From: Leeuwenhoekiella blandensis MED217
GTDB taxonomy: Bacteria; Bacteroidota; Bacteroidia; Flavobacteriales; Flavobacteriaceae
Assembly: GCF_000152985.1 (NCBI RefSeq)
Contig: NZ_CH672395.1
Coordinates: forward strand, 1,030,567 to 1,094,566
Direction: 5' to 3'
Length of the DNA: 64,000 nt
Below, piece by piece: positions 35,521 through 47,400 of the stretch. Position 1 is the stretch's first letter. The number at the start of each line of letters is the position of its first letter. A program made the translations under genes and the position numbers. Under the pieces are notes generated by a model. That model did not search any database. It had not been told where the DNA came from and worked only from the letters and a program-made list of their open reading frames with translations.

Positions 35521-36294
35521 ATGCAGAACTTTCTATTGAAAACCCGCTTCCTTTTTATTGTAATACTTGCGGTGTTCACAGCTTGTAGAACAACAGAAGA
35601 ACACAAAACAATTACTATCGCTACTGCCGCCAATATGCAATTTGCAATGCAAGAGTTGGCCGACACTTTTACTCAAAAAACCGGAACTTCTTGCGATGTG
35701 GTTATCAGTTCGTCGGGCAAGCTCACGGCGCAGATAAAAGAAGGAGCCCCGTATGATATTTTTGTAGCTGCCAATATGAAATATCCGCAGGAGGTTTATG
35801 CTGCTGGTCGAGCCAAAACTAAGCCTAAGATTTACGCCTACGGAAAGCTGGTGCTTTGGTCTTTAAATGAAAATATAGGTGTGGATCTTGAAACGCTAGA
35901 AAGCGAAGCGATACACCATATCGCTCTTGCAAATCCTAAAACTGCACCTTATGGTACCGCAGCAGTTTCGGCTTTGACGCAGTTGAAAATATATGATAGG
36001 ATTCAAAATAAATTGGTCTTTGGAGAAAGCATTTCGCAAACCAACCAGTTTATTTTATCTGGCGCTGCAGAGCTGGGTTTTACTGCAATGTCTGTAGTCA
36101 AAGCGCCGTCTATGAAGTCTCGCGGAGTTTGGATAAGCGTAGTAGATTCTTTGTATGATCCTATAGAACAAGGTGTGGTTTTGATTGAACACGATGCCAC
36201 AACTAAACCTGAGGCAGTCGCATTTTATGAATATCTTTTTTCTGAAGAAGCGCAGGAAATTCTTCAAGATTTTGGATATTCGATACGTGAATAG
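35521..36294 (+). CDS. modA: Molybdate ABC transporter substrate-binding lipoprotein
   Basis: 257 residues from the ATG at 35521 (a GTG at 35506 is also in frame). Lipobox FTAC, Cys23. ModA features: TIATAANMQFAMQELADTFTQKTG near residue 34, SSGKLTAQIKEGAPYDIFVAANMKYPQ near 66, NPKTAPYGTAAVSALTQL near 140 and the closing DFGYSI. Such proteins bind molybdate or tungstate outside the inner membrane. The stop overlaps the start of the next gene by 8 bases. Confidence 0.93.
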   Translation: MQNFLLKTRFLFIVILAVFTACRTTEEHKTITIATAANMQFAMQELADTFTQKTGTSCDVVISSSGKLTAQIKEGAPYDIFVAANMKYPQEVYAAGRAKTKPKIYAYGKLVLWSLNENIGVDLETLESEAIHHIALANPKTAPYGTAAVSALTQLKIYDRIQNKLVFGESISQTNQFILSGAAELGFTAMSVVKAPSMKSRGVWISVVDSLYDPIEQGVVLIEHDATTKPEAVAFYEYLFSEEAQEILQDFGYSIRE

Positions 36295-36691
36295 TTTTAA
36301 CGGACATATACAAACTATCGAAGTAAACGGAAACTTGAGTTTAGTTCGGGTTTCGATTACGCCCAAGCTTCAGCTTAAGGCTATTGTGATCGATACGCCA
36401 GAAACCGCTGCTTACCTTCAGCCTGAAGCTTCCATCACTGTACTTTTTAAGGAAACCGAAGTGATTATTGCAACCGCAGAAGTGCCAGAGATCAGTTTAC
36501 AAAATCGAATCCCCGCAAGTATTAGTTCAATAGATCAAGGAAAACTACTCACTAAACTCAAATTACAATCAGATGCCGGAGTGTTCACTTCGATCATAAG
36601 TACAGATTCAGCATTACGATTACAGCTAAAAGAAAAAATGATGGTCATCGCAATGATCAAGTTAAACGAAGTAATGCTACGTGCTTTATGA
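36287..36691 (+). CDS. Two-domain molybdate-binding Mop/TOBE protein
   Basis: 134 residues from a GTG at 36287; other in-frame starts (from 36185) lie inside modA and add a sequence unlike the family. Two similar halves of about 65 residues: NSFNGHIQTIEVNGNLSLVRV and NRIPASISSIDQGKLLTKLKL open them, each followed by the TOBE strand pattern. Mop-type proteins bind molybdate or tungstate in the cytoplasm. Start overlaps the modA stop and its own stop overlaps modB (ATGA), so it belongs to the mod operon. Confidence 0.8.
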   Translation: MNSFNGHIQTIEVNGNLSLVRVSITPKLQLKAIVIDTPETAAYLQPEASITVLFKETEVIIATAEVPEISLQNRIPASISSIDQGKLLTKLKLQSDAGVFTSIISTDSALRLQLKEKMMVIAMIKLNEVMLRAL

Positions 36692-37359
36692 ATTGGGAAC
36701 CGCTAGTACTCACGTTTAAATTAGCTTTGTTCACGACCTTAATTCTTTTGGTCGTCGCATTGCCTTTGGCACGCTGGCTGAGCTCTACACATTCAAAATT
36801 AAAACCGGTAATAGAAACTTTGGTCAGTATGCCGTTAGTACTGCCACCTACAGTTTTAGGCTTCTATTTTTTAATAGCTTTTAGTCCAAATAATTTCTTC
36901 GGAAACTGGCTAGAGGAATGGCTGGGAATAAAATTGGTGTTTTCATTTACAGGCTTGCTGGTCGCTTCGGTTTTATACAGTTTACCTTTTATGGTACATC
37001 CTATTCAGTCGGGTTTAAGCAGCATTCCAAAGTCGGTAACCGAAGCTGCTTATGTCATGGGAAAGTCGCCGTTAGAAACGCTTTTTAAAGTTCAGCTCCC
37101 TCAAATTAAGCCGGCATTACTTACAGGTATTGTATTGTCTTTTGCACATACTGTTGGAGAATTTGGTGTGGTTTTGATGATAGGAGGTAACATTCCCGGG
37201 AAAACAAAAGTGGCTTCTATCGCTATTTATGATGAGGTAGAAGCGCTTAATTATGAGGCTGCACATTTATATTCCTTTATTCTTTTTGCCATTACCTTTT
37301 GCATTTTACTCGCGATTTATCTCATCAACGGAAATCATTTTAAAAGCCTTTGGAAATGA
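36688..37359 (+). CDS. modB: Molybdate ABC transporter permease
   Basis: 223 residues with about five membrane helices. The permease motif near residue 118, TEAAYVMGKSPLETLFKVQLPQIKPALLTG, carries the conserved EAA-loop Gly that contacts ModC. LVSMPLVLPPTVLGFYFL near 43 is typical for ModB. It forms the inner membrane channel and overlaps both neighbours by four bases. Confidence 0.95.
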   Translation: MNWEPLVLTFKLALFTTLILLVVALPLARWLSSTHSKLKPVIETLVSMPLVLPPTVLGFYFLIAFSPNNFFGNWLEEWLGIKLVFSFTGLLVASVLYSLPFMVHPIQSGLSSIPKSVTEAAYVMGKSPLETLFKVQLPQIKPALLTGIVLSFAHTVGEFGVVLMIGGNIPGKTKVASIAIYDEVEALNYEAAHLYSFILFAITFCILLAIYLINGNHFKSLWK

Positions 37360-38234
37360 TTGAAATTGATTTTAAAAAGAAACTTAATGGAGGAGATGGA
37401 GTTTTTGATCTGGCGCTGAAGCTACATATTGAAGCTTCAGAATTAGTGACGATTTATGGCCCATCTGGTGCAGGCAAAACTTCAACCTTGAGAATGATAA
37501 GTGGTTTGATGAACCCAGATTCCGGAAGTCTGGTAGTTAAGAAAGAAATCTGGTATGATAGCGCAAAAGGGATCAATAGGAAACCTCAGGAGCGTAGTAT
37601 AGGTTACGTTTTTCAAGATTATGCACTGTTTGCCCATATGACGGTTTTTGAGAATTTGAAGTTCGCCAGAGGAAAAAGAGATGCACATAATCCGATTGAA
37701 GAACTTTTGGAGGTGATGGAACTGCAACAGCTAAAACATCGCAAACCTGAAACCTTAAGCGGCGGACAAAAACAACGAGTGGCACTTGCTCGAGCGCTTG
37801 TGCAAAAACCAAAACTGCTATTACTTGACGAACCTTTTGCGGCTTTAGATAATACCATTCGGTTTAAGCTTCACGAATATTTAAAACGCGTGCAAGAACA
37901 CTATCAAGTGACAACAGTTTTAATTTCGCATGAAGTAGGTGAAATTATAAAATTGGCAGATCGGGTAGTGGTTTTAGAGGTAGGTCAAGTCGTGAAAGCA
38001 GGGACGCCAGATGCGGTTTTTGCCAATCAAAACCTAAGCGGAAAGTTTCAGTTTCCCGGGATTGTTGTTAAGATCGAAAACGAAGAAGTGCTTAGTGTAG
38101 TGACAGTACGCATACATACACAGATAGCTAAAGTTGTGGTTCAACACGAGGAAGCGCAAGCACTTAGTCTAGGCGATCAGGTTATGGTGGTTTCAAAAGC
38201 ATTCAATCCTATTCTCTACAAATTAGAAGCCTAG
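37356..38234 (+). CDS. modC: Molybdate ABC transporter ATP-binding protein
   Basis: 292 residues from the ATG at 37356, which overlaps the modB stop (ATGA); a TTG at 37350 is in frame but unlikely. Walker A GPSGAGKTS near residue 32, Q-loop FQDYALF near 83, signature LSGGQKQRVALARAL near 130, Walker B LLLLDEPFAALD near 154 and the switch His in LISHEVGE near 189. The last ~65 residues form a TOBE/Mop domain. It powers molybdate uptake. Confidence 0.95.
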   Translation: MIEIDFKKKLNGGDGVFDLALKLHIEASELVTIYGPSGAGKTSTLRMISGLMNPDSGSLVVKKEIWYDSAKGINRKPQERSIGYVFQDYALFAHMTVFENLKFARGKRDAHNPIEELLEVMELQQLKHRKPETLSGGQKQRVALARALVQKPKLLLLDEPFAALDNTIRFKLHEYLKRVQEHYQVTTVLISHEVGEIIKLADRVVVLEVGQVVKAGTPDAVFANQNLSGKFQFPGIVVKIENEEVLSVVTVRIHTQIAKVVVQHEEAQALSLGDQVMVVSKAFNPILYKLEA

Positions 38235-38247
38235 TCATAAAACAAAA

Positions 38248-38275
38248 AAAATCCGGAATGCATATCCCGGATTTT
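38248..38275. terminator. Bidirectional terminator between modC and fbp
   Basis: AAAATCCGG-AATGCATATC-CCGGATTTT, a 9-bp perfect stem with A run before and T run after, serving two convergent genes. Confidence 0.88.
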
Positions 38276-38299
38276 GTCTAATCTTTTAAAGGTGTCGTT

Positions 38300-39307
38300 T
38301 CAGTCTTTTTGTTGTAAGAACCATTCAATTTTTTCTACTTCAGTTTTACAACCGCAATAGAATGGTGCACGCTCGTGCAATTCGTTAGGGATTCGTTCCA
38401 TTATGCGGCCATAACCGTCAGATGCTTTTCCGCCTGCCTGTTCCGTTAAAAAGGCCATTGGATTACACTCGTAATTCAATCTAAGTTTTCCTTTAGGCGC
38501 TTTGGTTCCTTCGGGATAAAGGTATACTCCGCCTAAAAGCATGTTGCGATGAAAATCTGCTACTAACGAGCCAATATATCTAGATGTAAAGGGTCTGTTT
38601 TCTTCTTCATTAAGTTCTTGCGCCCAGCGTATAAATTTTTTGATCCCCTTTGGGAAATGTACATAGTTTCCTTCATTTACCGAATAAATACGCCCGGAAT
38701 CAGGATATCGCATATTGGGATGCGACAGAAAAAAAGAACCAATTCCCGGGTCAAAAGTAAAGCCGTGGGTGCCGTTACCCGTGGTATAAACCAGCATTGT
38801 TGAAGTCCCATAAATAAGATAACCGGCAGCCACTTGATTGATGCCTGGTTGTAAAAAATCGTCTAAGGTTACCGGAGTTCCCATAGGACTAATTCTACGG
38901 TAAATACTAAAAATGGTTCCCACGGTTATGTCGACGTCAATATTTGAAGAACCGTCCAGCGGATCTATAAGCACTACATAATTTGCGTTTTTATGCTGTT
39001 CTTCATTAAACACAATAAAATCTTCAAGCTCTTCTGATGCGAGACCGCAAATATCACCACGGTCGCGCAGTGTACTTATAAACATATCGTTTGCAAGGAT
39101 GTCAAGCTTGGCTTGTGTTTCTCCCTGAACATTTTCTTTACCGGCCTTACCACGTATTTCTGCCAGTCCGGCTTTATTGATTTCTTGATTCACCATTTTT
39201 CCTGCAAGGCGTATAGCACTCAAAAGCGCGGTGAGTTCGCCTTTGGCATACGGAAAATCTTTTTGGTTTTGAACAATAAATTCGCCTAGTGTGGTGTGTC
39301 TTTCCAT
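38300..39307 (-). CDS. fbp: Class I fructose-1,6-bisphosphatase
   Basis: 335 residues, normal for class I FBPase. The metal and substrate signature [28 protein letters not shown] is at about residues 103-130 and the sugar-phosphate loop [25 protein letters not shown] near 240-265; the end has the [21 protein letters not shown] stretch. It carries out the last dedicated step of gluconeogenesis in the cytoplasm, useful to a cell growing on uronates that enter as triose and pyruvate, which is a loose link only. Confidence 0.96.
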   Translation of the reverse strand: MERHTTLGEFIVQNQKDFPYAKGELTALLSAIRLAGKMVNQEINKAGLAEIRGKAGKENVQGETQAKLDILANDMFISTLRDRGDICGLASEELEDFIVFNEEQHKNANYVVLIDPLDGSSNIDVDITVGTIFSIYRRISPMGTPVTLDDFLQPGINQVAAGYLIYGTSTMLVYTTGNGTHGFTFDPGIGSFFLSHPNMRYPDSGRIYSVNEGNYVHFPKGIKKFIRWAQELNEEENRPFTSRYIGSLVADFHRNMLLGGVYLYPEGTKAPKGKLRLNYECNPMAFLTEQAGGKASDGYGRIMERIPNELHERAPFYCGCKTEVEKIEWFLQQKD

Positions 39308-39610
39308 AAAATTGTGTTCTGGTTGGTCTGTGTAGAAAATTTAGGTTTTCATTAAAAAATGTGTCAAATACATTTTTTACAATCAATTACTTTTCGTTTT
39401 TAGTGATAATTACGCAATAAATTGCAAGTAAAGTTAATTTAAAGTTTTGTGATAAGTGATCTGCAGATTGATAATTAATCTAGGCTTAAAACTTATAAAA
39501 TCGAATTATTTGCACAAGAATTAGGAATACTTAAATGAAGCATTAAAATTGTTTTAAAACCTGAGCTAACTCGATCAAAACTGCTAATTTCGAGCCTAAT
39601 ACTAGATTTT
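39308..39610. promoter_or_regulatory. Divergent intergenic region between fbp and the NADH dehydrogenase gene
   Basis: 303 AT-rich bases with no gene. TAATTTCG at 39585-39592, one mismatch to the -7 consensus and 19 bases before the start codon, may be the plus promoter; no matching -33 box is clear. GCAAT-AA-ATTGC at 39414-39425 is an inverted repeat of unknown use. Confidence 0.35.
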
Positions 39611-40879
39611 ATGAGTAAACATATTGTAATTATAGGTGGAGGTTTTGCCGGAATCAATCTCGCAAAAAAATTAGGTAAAGTCTCCAGCTACAAAGTGACC
39701 TTGGTAGATAAGAATAATTACAATTTTTTCCCTCCATTGTTATATCAGGTATCAACAGGATATTTAGACCCGTCGAGTATAACTTTTCCGTTTAGGAATC
39801 TGTTTCGAGGTCAGGTTAATCTGCGTTTTAGAATGGGAACCTTTGAAGAGGTAAAACCTGAAGAACAGAAAATCATTTTAAACAATGGCGAGTTGACTTA
39901 TGATTATCTCGTATTGGCTACGGGAACGCAAACCAATTATTTTGGGCTTGATCAAATAGAAAAGCATGCGATCCCGATGAAGACTTTAGAAGATGCGCTT
40001 GACATGCGCAATCTTCTTTTGCAACGCTTGGAACAGGCTACGCGTATCGATGATACTTCCCAGCGTTTGCCGTATTTAAATATGGTCATTGCCGGTGGAG
40101 GGCCAACCGGAGTCGAAATTTCAGGAGTTTTTGCAGAATTGCGTAACCATACTATAAGAAAAGAATTTCCTGAGCTTATAGGTTCAGGAAGTCGTATTTA
40201 TCTAATAAATGGCGGAGGAGAACTGCTTTCTCCTATGAGCGAAAAAAGTCAGAAATATACTTTAGAGCAGTTGCAGTCGATGGGTGTTGAGGTGTTACTC
40301 AATACGCGCGTAGTAGACTTTGACGGGGAAAAAGTCTTGATGAAAGATGGTTCGCACATTTACAGTAAAAATCTAATTTGGGCTACCGGAGTTACGGGAT
40401 TTCGATTTAAAGGTATTCCAGACACATCCTATGTCCGCGGAAATCGATTAAAAGTAGATGAAGTTAATCGCATAGAAGGACTTAAAAATGTTTATGCGAT
40501 AGGGGATTCTTCATTGAGTGTTTCAGATCCAAAATTTCCAACAGGACACCCGCAATTGGCTCAGGTGGCTATGCAACAAGGACGCGTGCTGGCCAAAAAT
40601 TTTAAGCGCATGGTAAAGAACAAGCCGCTTAAACCCTTTACTTACCTAGATAAAGGCTCAATGGCGATTATAGGAAGTAACAAAGCTGTTGCTGATATGC
40701 CCAAACCTAAAATGCACTTCAAGGGTTTTATGGCGTGGTTCATTTGGTTATTTGTACATCTGTTTGCTCTTATCGATTATCGCAATCGCGTGCGTACTTT
40801 TTACAATTGGTCAACCGAATATCTTACCAAAAACCAAGACTTACGACTAATTATAAGACCGAGTCGTAAGAAGCTTTGA
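39611..40879 (+). CDS. ndh: Type II NADH dehydrogenase (NDH-2)
   Basis: 422 residues. FAD-binding GGGFAG near residue 8 followed by E/D at strand end (LVDKNN), the LLYQVSTGYLDPSSI segment near 46, NADH-binding VIAGGGPTGVEISGVFAE near 160, and the FAD-contact ALGDSS-like motif AIGDSSLS near 299. The C-terminal part (FMAWFIWLFVHLFALIDYRNRVRTF) is hydrophobic or amphipathic and attaches the enzyme to the inner membrane. It passes electrons from NADH to quinone without pumping protons. Confidence 0.93.
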   Translation: MSKHIVIIGGGFAGINLAKKLGKVSSYKVTLVDKNNYNFFPPLLYQVSTGYLDPSSITFPFRNLFRGQVNLRFRMGTFEEVKPEEQKIILNNGELTYDYLVLATGTQTNYFGLDQIEKHAIPMKTLEDALDMRNLLLQRLEQATRIDDTSQRLPYLNMVIAGGGPTGVEISGVFAELRNHTIRKEFPELIGSGSRIYLINGGGELLSPMSEKSQKYTLEQLQSMGVEVLLNTRVVDFDGEKVLMKDGSHIYSKNLIWATGVTGFRFKGIPDTSYVRGNRLKVDEVNRIEGLKNVYAIGDSSLSVSDPKFPTGHPQLAQVAMQQGRVLAKNFKRMVKNKPLKPFTYLDKGSMAIIGSNKAVADMPKPKMHFKGFMAWFIWLFVHLFALIDYRNRVRTFYNWSTEYLTKNQDLRLIIRPSRKKL

Positions 40880-41437
40880 TTTACATTCACAATCTAAGCA
40901 TAATGATGAACTTATTTAACAAGTAAAAACGTACATAAAATTTAATTGAATACAGCTTGCCTTCTAGGGAGTGTTCTAATGGCTTAAATTAAACGATTTA
41001 CTAAATGGATTAAATTGAATTTAATTGTAACTATTTGTATGCGTGTCTATTAATAATTTTATTTACTTGTAAAAAAAGTATTTTTTTAATTTGATTTCCT
41101 ATCGAAAAAATCTTAAACAATAAAAATAAACTTGTAAAAAATTAAAAAAATAAAAAACTAAACCGATAAAGTTTTGTATTTAATCTACATTTTGTGCTTT
41201 TTGTGGAATTCTTATATAGTTTAGTATAAAGAAAAACTAATAACTCTCATTTTCTTCTCCAAAATTGACGTTCAATCTTGTTTCTGCTCATAGTTTGTCC
41301 TGAGCGTTAGCAGGATTTTTCTCACCCCTAAGTATTGGTAAAATATTGATTGTTAGAAGCTTGTATTTTCAGGCCAGATCATCTTATGCCTAAACTTAGT
41401 GTTTTAATTAACCTCTCAACCTTAAAACAACGTGATT
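40880..41437. other. Long AT-rich upstream region of the giant adhesin gene
   Basis: 558 bases without a coding frame. The part 41040-41170 is extremely A/T rich. A possible promoter is TTTG at 41191-41194 with TAGTTTAG at 41217-41224 (one mismatch, 22 bases between), leaving a leader of about 200 bases. A weak hairpin TCCTG...CAGGA followed by T's lies at about 41298-41320. Neither is strong. Confidence 0.35.
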
Positions 41438-44400
41438 ATGGTGAACTTTACTTTTCGAAATTTCTTTTTCAAAACTGTTCTTTGTTTCCTCTTTCTATTT
41501 AGTGTAGGACAAAAGCTTTATGCGCAAACGCAAACGTTTGCTACAGAACTGGTTGATGTAGATCCAGATTATGTAACTAATGCATCTTTCGCTGTAGATG
41601 GTGATTTGAATACCACAGCAGAGCTTGATGCCTCAAGTGGTATCGTGGCAGGGATTGGAGCTTACGACAGTTTTATAGAAATAGGTTATGCTGCCCCGGT
41701 ACCGGCAAATACAACCACTTTTGTACGAATCGATACTGAAGATGAATTGCTGCGTGTATTGCTAGGCGGTGGATTAGGTAACCTCCTTGGTGATGTGCTC
41801 GGTGTTGTTTTAGTAGGAAATCAAGAATTCACCATAGAGGCGCGCTCAGGGAGTACAACGGTTCTAAGTGCAGACTCATCAGACCCTAATACATTTGATT
41901 CGGCGCGTGTGCGTGTGGTTACTGATGCTGACGGTGCAATGTACATCGCAATGACTCCAGATCAATCCTACAGTAGTATATACATTACAAACAGTATTGG
42001 ATCTTTATTAGGTTTAGGAAATACAAGAACTTTAAATGTTCGAGGAGCTTTTTACACAACAGGTTCTGCGGTTTGTAATGATGCTAATTATACTTCTTTT
42101 GATGGTGATGGCCTTAGTTTAGATTTATTGACAATTGGTGGTGCCGGCGTTACTAATCCTGAAAATGCGATTGATAATGATCCCAATTCGTTCTCAGAAC
42201 TAAGTTTAGGGATTTTAGATGTTACCGCTTCAATCGAGCAACTTATTTATTTTGATACCCCTTCGCAACCAACTGAAGATTTTAAAATTGGTTTAAGCGT
42301 AGACCCAACATTGTTAGCCTTAGGTGTGGTAAATAATATCACATTTGAAGCTTACAATGGACCTACATTAGTCTCAAGTTCGAGTCTTTCATCCCTATTA
42401 AATCTTGATCTGTTGGGATTATTGCAAGGCGGTGCTGTCGTGCAGGTTCCTTTTGACGTCGCGGGACCTGCAGACCGCATTGTGGTACGATATACTTCTT
42501 TGTTAGGAGTGAATGTCTTACAAAAGCTAGATTTATATGACGTGGCGATTACACCTGCTATTCCCGTAATCGACCCAGCCTCAGAGGATATTGAAGTTTG
42601 TGCGGGCGATAGTGCTTCTTTAGTAGCTACAACTGCTTCCTCTGGAGCTGAACTTCGCTGGTACGATAGCGCTTCTGGCGGAAGTTTATTAGCAACCACA
42701 GCAAGTGGCGAGGCTTTTACCACGCCAACATTAACTGAAGATACGACCTTTTATGTAGCTTCATTTTTAGCAGGTTGTACCGAAGAATCAGCACGGGTAG
42801 CTGTAGAAGTAACCGTAAACCCGTTACCAGAATCAGGAGACATCACTGTTTTAGGTTTTGATGCACCTATTTGTATTCCTGAGATTCTAAATATCGTTCC
42901 AACGACCACGATTAACGGAGACTTCAATTATTACTTAGATGCAAACGGAACCCTGCCGATCACAGACGGATTGGTAGAAGACGGCATTACGTATAGCATC
43001 AATGCCGATGGCGAACTGGAAGTTGAAGGATTAACCGAGGCTGATAGTCCGTTTAGAGTTTATGTGAGTGTAGTAGATGCAGTTACCGGATGTGAGAATG
43101 CACCTGGAGACCTTCAAGTTGTAGACATAACTTTAGATGGCGGCCCAGAACCAACGATCACTCTAGATCCTGTTACGGCAGATAATATCATCAATGCAGC
43201 CGAGGCCGGTACTACCATTGCAGTAAGCGGAAGCGTAGGAGGCGATGCCGAAGCTGGCGACCCTGTGGTGGTTACCGTAAACACCTTTACTTACAATACC
43301 ACAGTAGCCGGCGACCTTAGCTTTTCGGTAGATGTAGCAGGAGCACAGTTGGTGGCAGATGATGACCTTAGTGTTGATGCTTCGGTAACCGCACAAAATC
43401 TATTACTGTGTGAGACTACAGTAGCAACCACGCAGGCTTATACAATAGATCTTGATGATCCTACACTTCCTACAGTAGATTTTCAGATCACCAATACAGA
43501 CACCCCAACCATTACCGGAACAGCAGATTCTGTAGATGAGCTTACGGTTAGCGTAGACGGAATCACCTACAGCGAAGGAGATGGTAATTTGATAGATAAC
43601 GGTGATGATACCTGGACGCTTATTATTCCGGGTGCTAATGCGCTTGATGATGGAGTTTATGATGTAATAGCCACAGCAACTGATGCTGCAGGCAACAGCA
43701 GCAGTGATGCTACTACCGATGAACTTACGGTAGACACCACAGCACCTACAATCCCCACGGTAAATACTCAGGAAACCAGCGATACCACACCTACGGTGAC
43801 CGGAACCGCAGATTCTGAAGATACTATTGTAGTTACGTTAAACGGAGAGACCTACAGCGAAGGTGATGGGGATCTAACAGACAATGGTAATGATACCTGG
43901 ACGCTGGATGTCCCTGCCGGAAACGAACTGGCAGATGGCACCTATGATGTAGCGATCACCGCTACCGATGCTGCCGGCAATTCTTCTTCAGATGTTACTG
44001 TAGATGAATTGGTGATCAATACGACGCTGCCTACCCAGCCTACGGTAGTGTCACAGGTGACCAGCGATCAAACCCCAACGATCACGGGAACTGCAGATTC
44101 TGCAGACGACCTGACCGTTACAGTGAACGGTGTAGTTTATGCCGAAACAGGAGCCTACCTTACCGATAATGGCGATAACACCTGGACATTGGTAATTCCT
44201 GTAGCGCTTGCTGAAGGGGTTTATGATGTAACGGCAACAGCAACACAAGGTATCCAAAGTGCTACCGATCCTACAAATGGAGAACTTCCAATAGACATCA
44301 CAGCACCTGCAATCCCAACAGTAGATTTCTTGACCACAAATGACAATACGCCAACGATCACTGGTACAGCAGATTCTTCAGCAGATTTAGTAGTGACGGT

Positions 44401-47400
44401 AAATGGAGTCAATTACCCGGAATCAGGAACCGATCTTACTGACAACGGAGACGGTACGTGGAGTTTAAATATATCTGTGATTCTAGCAGATGGCATCTAC
44501 GATGTAGTAGCCACTTCAACAGATGCAGCCGGAAACTCCAGTGTAGATGCAACAGTAGATGAACTTATCATCGATACCGTACTACCAACAACTCCAACAG
44601 TAGACTTTTTAACAACTAACGACAACACACCAACCATCACAGGTACTGCAGATTCTGTTGATGATTTGGTGGTAACTGTTGATGGTGTTGCTTACCCGGA
44701 AAGTGGTTCAGATTTAACAGATAATGGTGATGATACTTGGACGTTAGTTATTCCTTCTCCACTTGTAGAAGGTACTTACGACGTAGTAGCTGCTGCAACC
44801 GATGCCGTTGGCAACAGCAATGTAGACGCTACAACCGATGAACTTACCATAGATCTCACCGATCCTACAGTTCCAACCGTAGACTTTTTAACAACAAATG
44901 ATAATACTCCGATAATTACTGGTACTGCAGATTCAATAGATGATTTAGTGGTGATTGTTGACGGTATTACTTATCCGGAAAGTGGTTCAGATTTAACAGA
45001 TAATGGTAATAATACATGGACGTTAGTTATTCCTTCAGCTTTAGCAGATGGCACTTATGATGTGCAAGCTACTGCAACCGATGCGGCAGGCAACTCGAGT
45101 GTTGATACTACTACCGATGAACTTACAATCGACACTTCCGCACCTACTGTACCTACTGTTGATTTGCTATCAACCAGCGATACGACACCAAGACTTACGG
45201 GTACGGCAGATTCTGTAGATGATCTTACGGTTGCAGTAGACGGAGTGATCTATACTGAAGGCGATGGGGATTTAACTGATAACGGTGATAATACGTGGAC
45301 TTTAGATATACCTGTAGCACTGGCTGAAGGGACTTATGATGTGGTAGCAACTGCGACCAATACTTTAGGCACTTCAAGTGTAGATGCTACCACCGATGAA
45401 CTTACTATAGATCTTATGATTTGTAATAGTCCGTCGTTTACCACTACCAGTGTAAGTGGATTAGGTCTGCTAGGAGCCGGAGTCACAAATCCAGATAACG
45501 CGATAGATGGAGATGTAAATACATTCTCTCAACTAACGCTCGGTGTGGTGAGTGTGGCAGCTTCGGTAGAACAAGAAGTTTACTTTGATGCTGCGACTCA
45601 GGCAACCGAAGATTTTAAAGTAAGCCTCAGCATAGACCCTAATTTATTGGCTGTAGGCGTGGCAAATAATATCACTTTTGAAGCTTATAATGGAACCACT
45701 TTGGTATCCTCATCTACGCTTTCCAGCTTATTGAGTTTAGATTTGTTAGGATTATTAGAAGATGGTGATATAGCAGCGATACCTTTTGATGTAGCCGGCC
45801 CGGCAGATCGGGTAGTGGTGCGTTTAAATGCACTTCTAGGAGTAAGTCTTGTACAGAGTCTTGACTTTCACGATATCGCAATTACGTCAAGTCTTCCCGT
45901 AATCGACCCAGCCTCAGAGGATATTGAAGTTTGCGCGGGCGATAGTGCTTCTTTAGTAGCTACAACTGCTTCTTCTGGAGCCGAACTTCGCTGGTACGAT
46001 AGCGCTTCTGGCGGAAGTTTATTAGCAACCACAGCAAGTGGCGAGGCTTTTACCACGCCAACATTAACTGAAGATACGACCTTTTATGTAGCTTCATTTT
46101 TAGCAGGTTGTATCGAAGAATCAGCACGGGTAGCTGTAGAAGTAACCGTAAACCCGTTACCAGAATCAGGAGACATCACTGTATTAGGTTTTGATGCACC
46201 TATTTGTATTCCTGAAATTCTAAATATCGTTCCAACGACCACGATCAACGGAGACTTCAATTATTACTTAGATGCAAACGGAACCCTGCCGATCACAGAC
46301 GGATTGGTAGAAGACGGCATTACGTATAGCATCAATGCCGATGGTGAACTGGAAGTTGAAGGTTTAACCGAGGCTGATAGTCCGTTTAGAGTTTATGTGA
46401 GTGTTGTAGATGCAGTTACCGGATGTGAGAATGCGCCTGGAGACCTGCAGGTTGTAGACATAACTTTAGATGGCGGCCCAGAACCAACGATCACTTTAGA
46501 CCCTGTTACGGCAGATAATATCATCAATGCAGCCGAGGCCGGTACTACCATTGCAGTAAGCGGAAGCGTAGGAGGCGATGCCGAAGCAGGCGACCCGGTG
46601 GTGATTACCGTAAACACCTTTACTTATAATACCACAGTAGCCGGTGACCTTAGCTTTTCGGTAGATGTAGCAGGAGCACAGTTGGTGGCAGATGATGACC
46701 TTAGTGTTGATGCTTCGGTAACCGCACAAAATGTATTACTGTGTGAGGCTACAGTAGCAACCACGCAGGCTTATACAATAGATCTTGATGATCCTACACT
46801 TCCTACAGTAGATTTTCAGATCACCAATACAGACACCCCAACCATTACCGGAACAGCAGATTCTGTAGATGAGCTTACGGTTAGCGTAGACGGAATCACC
46901 TACAGCGAAGGAGACGGTAATTTGATAGATAACGGTGATGATACCTGGACGCTTATCATTCCGGGCGCTAATGCTCTTGATGATGGAGTTTATGATGTAA
47001 TGGCCACAGCAACTGATGCTGCAGGCAACAGCAGCAGTGATGCTACTACCGATGAACTTACGGTAGACACCACAGCACCTACAATCCCCACGGTAAATAC
47101 TCAGGAAACCAGCGATACCACACCTACGGTGACCGGAACCGCAGATTCTGAAGATACTATTGTAGTTACGTTAAACGGAGAGACCTACAGCGAAGGTGAT
47201 GGAGATTTAACAGACAATGGAAATGATACCTGGACGCTGAATGTCCCTGCCGGAAACGAACTGGCAGATGGCACCTATGATGTAGCGATCACCGCTACCG
47301 ATGCTGCCGGCAATTCTTCTTCAGATGTTACTGTAGATGAATTGGTGATCAATACGACGCTGCCTACCCAGCCTACGGTAGTGTCACAGGTGACCAGTGA

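Noticed and set aside
36185-36286. N-terminal extension of the Mop protein starting inside modA
   Set aside because: The extension overlaps modA by over 100 bases and does not look like a Mop domain; the GTG at 36287 gives the usual short overlap.
41298-41320. Hairpin in the adhesin leader as riboswitch or terminator
   Set aside because: Only a 5-bp stem with an 8-base loop; no match to a riboswitch that I can recognise.
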